This document shows, one piece after another, positions 60,172-64,000 of a stretch of 64,000 bases of DNA; position 1 is the first letter of the stretch; the number at the start of each line of letters is the position of its first letter. The DNA is from Balneolaceae bacterium (GTDB taxonomy: Bacteria; Bacteroidota; Rhodothermia; Balneolales; Balneolaceae), in NCBI GenBank assembly GCA_018401935.1, contig JAGYJQ010000003.1:62001-126000 (forward strand). The letters are read 5' to 3'. Below the pieces are notes generated by a model. The model made no database searches, was not told where the DNA came from, and worked only from the letters and a program-made list of their open reading frames with translations. The position numbers were made by a program, and so were the translations under genes.

Positions 60172-62436
60172 TTACTCAATCACTTTTCGGCGCAATAACA
60201 TTTCGGTTTCATACTCTTTACCTTCTCGGAACAAACGAATAGGCATCAAATCTCCCTCATCATATTCACGCATCAAGGCAAAAGCGTGCATTTGACTCGC
60301 AACACGTTCTTTACCAATCCGCATAATGATATCACCGGGTAAAACGCCTGACTCATAAGCTGGTCCATTCCTATTTACGCTTAACACAAAGAGTCCCGGT
60401 ACCGGAGGCAGGCCATATTGTCGAACCAGACCACGCGTCATAGGGGTGAATTCCATGCCCGTATCGAACGCTAGCTGCACTTCGCCTGAATCCTTTAATT
60501 GTTCTATAATTTTTTGAACACGCTCGCTGGGAATGGCAAAACCCAAACCCACAAATCCGTTGCTCGTACCCCCTGTGAATATGAAGGTATTCACTCCTAT
60601 CACTTCTCCATTCGAATTTACCAATGGCCCGCCGGAATTTCCCCGATTAATGGCTGCATCGGTTTGAATCATATCAATATACACCCTGGGCTCTTGTGGG
60701 TCGGGTCTAAAATCACGCTTGGTTGCACTTATGACTCCAACCGTCACCGTAGGTTGGCCATCGGCAAAAAGTCCGAAAGGATTACCCATTGCAATGGCCC
60801 ATTCACCTGCCATCAAGTCATCGGTAGGAGCAAATTCAACATATGGGAATTCAGTAGTATCTGATTGTATCTTCAGTAAGGCTAAATCAGCCAGTTCATC
60901 GGAACCTAAAATCTCAGCCTCATAACTAGATCCATTGGGAAGGGTAACCATGATCGTTTTTGCATTGGGATTCGCCACATGTTCATTGGTGACAATTAAG
61001 CCGTCCGCACTAATAATAAATCCCGAACCCATGCTTTGTACTTCGCGTTGTACAGGCTGCTCAAAGAAGAAAGAAAAAAACGGATCTCTAGTTGGCGCAA
61101 AACCCGTCTGCAATTCCGTTACGGTAATGCTCACAATAGCTGGACTGGCCTTTTCTACCGCTGTGGTGATCGCATTAGCCCTAGAACGATCAATGGCTCC
61201 CCCCCGAATCCGACGCCCTTCGGAATCTTCCGCATAACGTTGCTCTGGGGATAAGGCTCTCATACCTGAATCATCATTCATCTCCACCTCATCACCCATC
61301 CGGTAAGTATCTTCGTCCGGCAGGTCAGATTGGCTCTGAACTGTACTCTCTTGAGAACCAGTAGACCCGTTGGGCTCACCGTTTTGCCCCACCCCATTAC
61401 AAGCTCCTGCAAGCACGGCCCACGATAGGAACATAGTTAATAGCAATAAAGAGCTTAGGGTGTTTTTTGCCTGTTTAATACTCTCCTCTCCAATTGCTAA
61501 TACGGCTCTTTTAGCCTGTTCCATGGGTGCTTTATACCATCCTGCGGCCGCTTTTGCATGCCCACCGCCATTAATTTTTCTGGCCCAACCATTCACGTCC
61601 AACGAACTTCGGGATCGCAGACTCACTTTAATCCGATCCGCATCTTCCCGAAATAACACACAGCCCATGACCCCTTCCAAACTTAATGGATATTTTACAA
61701 ATCCTTCGGTATCGCTAGGTCCGGTTCCGGTGGCATCAAACATTGCTTGTGTGACCGTAATGCTAGCGATCCGGCCGTCGAAATGGGTTTCAATAGTATC
61801 TAATGCTTTTCCCAACAAGGCAATTTGCCCCTGACTTTTGTTGGCATAAAGGGCATCCATTATTTCATTAGGACGGAATCCACCACGGGCTAATAAATCC
61901 GAGGCAGCGGCCAAGGTGGCTGGGGTAACACTCTCAAACTGAAAAGATCCGGTATCGGTGACTAACCCCGTGTACAAAGCTTTACAGGCGGCTGGAATTA
62001 ATTGGTCGGGCTTATGAGCCTGATATAATCCGTACATCAATTCACAGGTAGAAGAAGCCCCAGGCACCGAAATCATGTCCGTAAAAATATCACTAGGATC
62101 GGGATGATGGTCAATCATATACAGAGGTATTTTAGCTTCGGCTAAGCTCTCTGCCAACTCTCCAAATCGAGAAAGCTGATTCCCATCAACAAATAAAACC
62201 GCATCTATATCCAAAAGATCAGCCGGTGGGGGGGGTTCAACGGGAAATAAATCCACTAACCAGTGTAGATTTTCTGGGGGTGGATCCTGATTATAGGCAC
62301 GTACCTGCACCCCATTTTGTTGCAGCCACAGGCAGATACCCACCTGTGACCCCAAGCAATCTCCATCTGGACGAATGTGTGAAAAAACTGCTATTTTGCT
62401 GTGTGAAAGTAGCTGTGCTACTAAGTTGGTATACAT
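60172..62436 (-). CDS. fused DHH/DHHA1 phosphoesterase (NrnA-like) and HtrA/DegP-like PDZ protease
   Basis: 754 aa. Residues 1-317 are a complete DHH phosphoesterase: SHIRPDGDCLGS (H20, D24, D26), FVDGN (D84), DHH at 109-111, GLVTDTGSF (D161) and a DHHA1 domain with NGGGHAKAAAG (~289-299). Residues 320-346 read as a lipoprotein signal (IKQAKN, hydrophobic run, VLAGAC, Cys346). Residues ~415-650 form an HtrA protease with H486, D517 and S601 in GNSGGPL, and ~655-750 a PDZ domain. ATT at 61479-61477 could start the protease separately. Known members are two separate proteins. Confidence 0.85.
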   Translation of the reverse strand: MYTNLVAQLLSHSKIAVFSHIRPDGDCLGSQVGICLWLQQNGVQVRAYNQDPPPENLHWLVDLFPVEPPPPADLLDIDAVLFVDGNQLSRFGELAESLAEAKIPLYMIDHHPDPSDIFTDMISVPGASSTCELMYGLYQAHKPDQLIPAACKALYTGLVTDTGSFQFESVTPATLAAASDLLARGGFRPNEIMDALYANKSQGQIALLGKALDTIETHFDGRIASITVTQAMFDATGTGPSDTEGFVKYPLSLEGVMGCVLFREDADRIKVSLRSRSSLDVNGWARKINGGGHAKAAAGWYKAPMEQAKRAVLAIGEESIKQAKNTLSSLLLLTMFLSWAVLAGACNGVGQNGEPNGSTGSQESTVQSQSDLPDEDTYRMGDEVEMNDDSGMRALSPEQRYAEDSEGRRIRGGAIDRSRANAITTAVEKASPAIVSITVTELQTGFAPTRDPFFSFFFEQPVQREVQSMGSGFIISADGLIVTNEHVANPNAKTIMVTLPNGSSYEAEILGSDELADLALLKIQSDTTEFPYVEFAPTDDLMAGEWAIAMGNPFGLFADGQPTVTVGVISATKRDFRPDPQEPRVYIDMIQTDAAINRGNSGGPLVNSNGEVIGVNTFIFTGGTSNGFVGLGFAIPSERVQKIIEQLKDSGEVQLAFDTGMEFTPMTRGLVRQYGLPPVPGLFVLSVNRNGPAYESGVLPGDIIMRIGKERVASQMHAFALMREYDEGDLMPIRLFREGKEYETEMLLRRKVIE
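61477..61491 (-). promoter_or_regulatory. candidate internal translation start (SD plus ATT) for the HtrA part
   Basis: The minus strand reads GGAGAGGAGAGT directly before ATT (Ile320). Starting at this ATT would give MKQAKN plus a hydrophobic core and lipobox LAGAC: a normal 27-residue lipoprotein signal and a 435-aa protease. ATT is a rare start codon, so this is a hypothesis. Confidence 0.4.
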
Positions 62437-62551
62437 AAGCGAACATTAATCTGGTAAAGGCCGATATTCAGGGTTAACTTCGAATAACGCTTAGCTTTAA
62501 TATATTAGTATTCGTGCCAACTTCCCATGTTCACATCTATCATTAACGACC

Positions 62552-63172
62552 ATGCATGCCTTGATCATCGCTGGAGGAATTCCTCCAAAGAAAAATCTAT
62601 TAGAACAAGAAATGGCTCAGGCCCAATTACATATTGGAGCCGATAGCGGGGGACATGTCTACTTGGGTTATGGACACAGGCCCGATATTGTGATCGGGGA
62701 CCTCGATAGTTTTGTGTATACCCGCCATAAAGGTATCAAGCTCTTGGAGCTGCCCGATCAAGAAACCAATGACTTAGAGAAAAGTCTTGACTATGCACTG
62801 GAAAAAGGCGCGAAAACAGTGTGCATTCTTGGGGCTACAGGCAAACGATTTGATCATAGCCTTAAAAACCTTTCCGTACTTCTTCGCTACCTAGACCGAT
62901 TTGAGGATATTCGATTTAAAGACAATCATGGGGAGCTTTTCTTGGTTCGCTCACCTTATTCACCCAAGCTGGCCGTGGGTACGGGGATTTCTTTTTTCCC
63001 CATTCACTCACCCGTGAAAAACTTCCGTTCCAAAGGGGTAAAATACCCTCTAGAAAACTCCGAACTTGCCATGGGAGTTCAGGATGGAACCTCAAACGAA
63101 ATCACCTCCGAGGAGGCTGTTGTCCATTTTGATGGGATCCTTGGGGTTTATATTATTAAACCTATTCAATAA
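62552..63172 (+). CDS. thiamine pyrophosphokinase
   Basis: 206 aa. ALIIAGGIPPKKNLLEQEMAQAQLHIGADSGGHVYLGYGHRPDIVIGDLDSF has the TPK catalytic domain (ADSG, GDLDS), and EQ/DQETNDLEKSLDYAL the TD.EK motif. The C-terminal vitamin-binding domain follows (HSPVKNFRSKGVKYPLEN). It pyrophosphorylates thiamine. No TPP riboswitch is evident in the 115-base upstream spacer. Confidence 0.93.
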   Translation: MHALIIAGGIPPKKNLLEQEMAQAQLHIGADSGGHVYLGYGHRPDIVIGDLDSFVYTRHKGIKLLELPDQETNDLEKSLDYALEKGAKTVCILGATGKRFDHSLKNLSVLLRYLDRFEDIRFKDNHGELFLVRSPYSPKLAVGTGISFFPIHSPVKNFRSKGVKYPLENSELAMGVQDGTSNEITSEEAVVHFDGILGVYIIKPIQ

Positions 63173-63186
63173 CACATATCGTACGT

Positions 63187-64000
63187 ATGCATCACCAACA
63201 TCGCAATAAACTGTATGCTCTTTTTTCACAAACCCAACAATCGATTATCTTTTTGGAGGGTGCTAAGGTCATGTACCGCTACCAAACTGATTATGAATTC
63301 GCCTTTCGTCAAGAGTCTAATTTCTGGTATGTAAGCGGAGTTAACGAACCTGATTGTGCGGCAATACTGGATATTGATTCAAAGGAATTTCATTTATTTG
63401 TCCCCAAAAGAGATGCGCAGTATGCCGTTTGGCACGGCTACGTTAAAAGTTTGGATCAATACCGTACCGAGTATGCACCCGACCATGTACACTACATCGA
63501 TGAGCTACCCGAGGTAATTAAAAAATTACAACCCTCATCCGCTTTTTGCTTAGATCAGCACTCGGAGGAACAGCTTCGTTCGCATGGACCAGAGATATCT
63601 ACTAATTCTGAGGCCTTAATCGAAGCCCTGACCGATGCTAGGGTCATTAAAACCGAAGACGAACTCGACTGCTTACGGAAGGCTAGCCAGGTGAATGATG
63701 AGGCCTATGAACGAGTAATGCGGTCTTGGAAGCCAGGTATGTACGAATATCAGGCAAAGGCGATGTTCACCCAGGTGCAGATGTCACATGGCCTGCAGCA
63801 AGATGCCTATAATGGAATCTATGCCTCAGGACCCAATTCCGCCATTTTACACTATGTTTCAAATACACGAAAAACCCAAGATGGAGAGCTTTTTCTAATA
63901 GATGCAGGCTTTGAATACCAGGGCTATGCGGCAGATTTCAGTCGTACTTTCCCTGTAAATGGGCGTTTTACGAGCGATCAAGCAGCGGTGTACGATGCCG
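63187..64000 (+). CDS. M24 Xaa-Pro aminopeptidase (aminopeptidase P family), N-terminal part
   Basis: The ATG at 63187 opens a frame that runs off the window after ~271 codons. The creatinase-like N-terminal domain (FLEGAKVMYRYQTDYEFAFRQESNFWYVSGVNEPDCAAILDI) is followed by the pita-bread domain start: NGIYASGPNSAILHY (His ligand region) and LFLIDAGFEYQGYAADFSRTFPVNGRF (metal-binding Asp residues). It removes N-terminal residues before proline. The last metal ligands lie beyond the window. Confidence 0.9.
   Translation, partial: MHHQHRNKLYALFSQTQQSIIFLEGAKVMYRYQTDYEFAFRQESNFWYVSGVNEPDCAAILDIDSKEFHLFVPKRDAQYAVWHGYVKSLDQYRTEYAPDHVHYIDELPEVIKKLQPSSAFCLDQHSEEQLRSHGPEISTNSEALIEALTDARVIKTEDELDCLRKASQVNDEAYERVMRSWKPGMYEYQAKAMFTQVQMSHGLQQDAYNGIYASGPNSAILHYVSNTRKTQDGELFLIDAGFEYQGYAADFSRTFPVNGRFTSDQAAVYDA

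Noticed and set aside
1-64000. CRISPR arrays, insertion sequences, integrases, phage genes
   Set aside because: No regularly spaced repeats with unique spacers, no transposase or integrase ORF, and no tRNA-flanking attachment duplication was seen.

Overview
The window is about 64 kb of chromosomal DNA with moderate to low GC from a Gram-negative bacterium of the Bacteroidota/Balneolota/Rhodothermota group. This placement is inferred from gene content: a PorQ-type protein of the type IX secretion system, a TonB receptor with a CarboxypepD_reg-like N-terminal domain, a HmuY-family lipoprotein, an LptD-like porin, MlaEFD, a lactate-dehydrogenase-like malate dehydrogenase, a carbamoyl-phosphate synthase large subunit without the C-terminal allosteric domain, few Shine-Dalgarno sequences, and promoter boxes of the TAnnTTTG type. 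No phage, insertion sequence, integron or CRISPR array was seen. Most of the window is core genome, with small accessory patches.

Layout. 1-4.7 kb: the tail of an MBL-fold hydrolase, a small lipoprotein, an Omp85/BamA-like barrel protein and an M14 carboxypeptidase lipoprotein. 4.7-12 kb is a metal-handling block: a His-rich CDF exporter, SCO1, PCuAC and DUF411 proteins (copper/cytochrome oxidase type), a DUF423 protein, then a TonB receptor followed by a lipoprotein made of two tandem HmuY-like heme-binding domains. 12-14.2 kb: a response regulator/histidine kinase pair. 14.3-20.5 kb: an SDR enzyme, a DUF58 protein and carAB with a terminator-like hairpin in the leader. 20.5-30.3 kb: a penicillin-acylase-family enzyme, a DDAH-like hydrolase, ddl, nadK, mdh, a polysaccharide flippase, aroQ and a HIT protein.

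30.4-46.4 kb: tRNA-Lys, an FtsB/DivIC protein, a ROK kinase, LptD, riboflavin genes (ribE, ribD), a PpiD/SurA-like chaperone, the mlaEFD lipid-transport operon, porQ, aroC, a LysM/double-psi-barrel protein, a CPBP protease and an ECF sigma factor. 46.4-53 kb: an orphan histidine kinase, clpX, clpP, tig and an unrecognised sensor-like membrane protein. 53-58.4 kb: a flippase, an asparagine-synthase-like protein without the N-terminal catalytic Cys, cutC, an unknown membrane protein and a small secreted protein whose signal peptide is interrupted by a stop codon. 58.8-64 kb: tRNA-Leu, an uncharacterised membrane protein, cutA, a giant fused ORF, thiamine pyrophosphokinase and the start of an M24 aminopeptidase.

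The most unusual object is the ORF at 60172-62436 (minus strand). It joins a complete cytoplasmic DHH/DHHA1 phosphoesterase (NrnA type) to a complete HtrA/DegP-type protease with one PDZ domain, through what reads as an intact lipoprotein signal peptide. At the junction there is an ATT codon preceded by a purine-rich Shine-Dalgarno-like run, so a transmembrane fusion, internal non-AUG initiation, and a mutation or assembly error are all open. The second notable object is the double-HmuY lipoprotein with its receptor.
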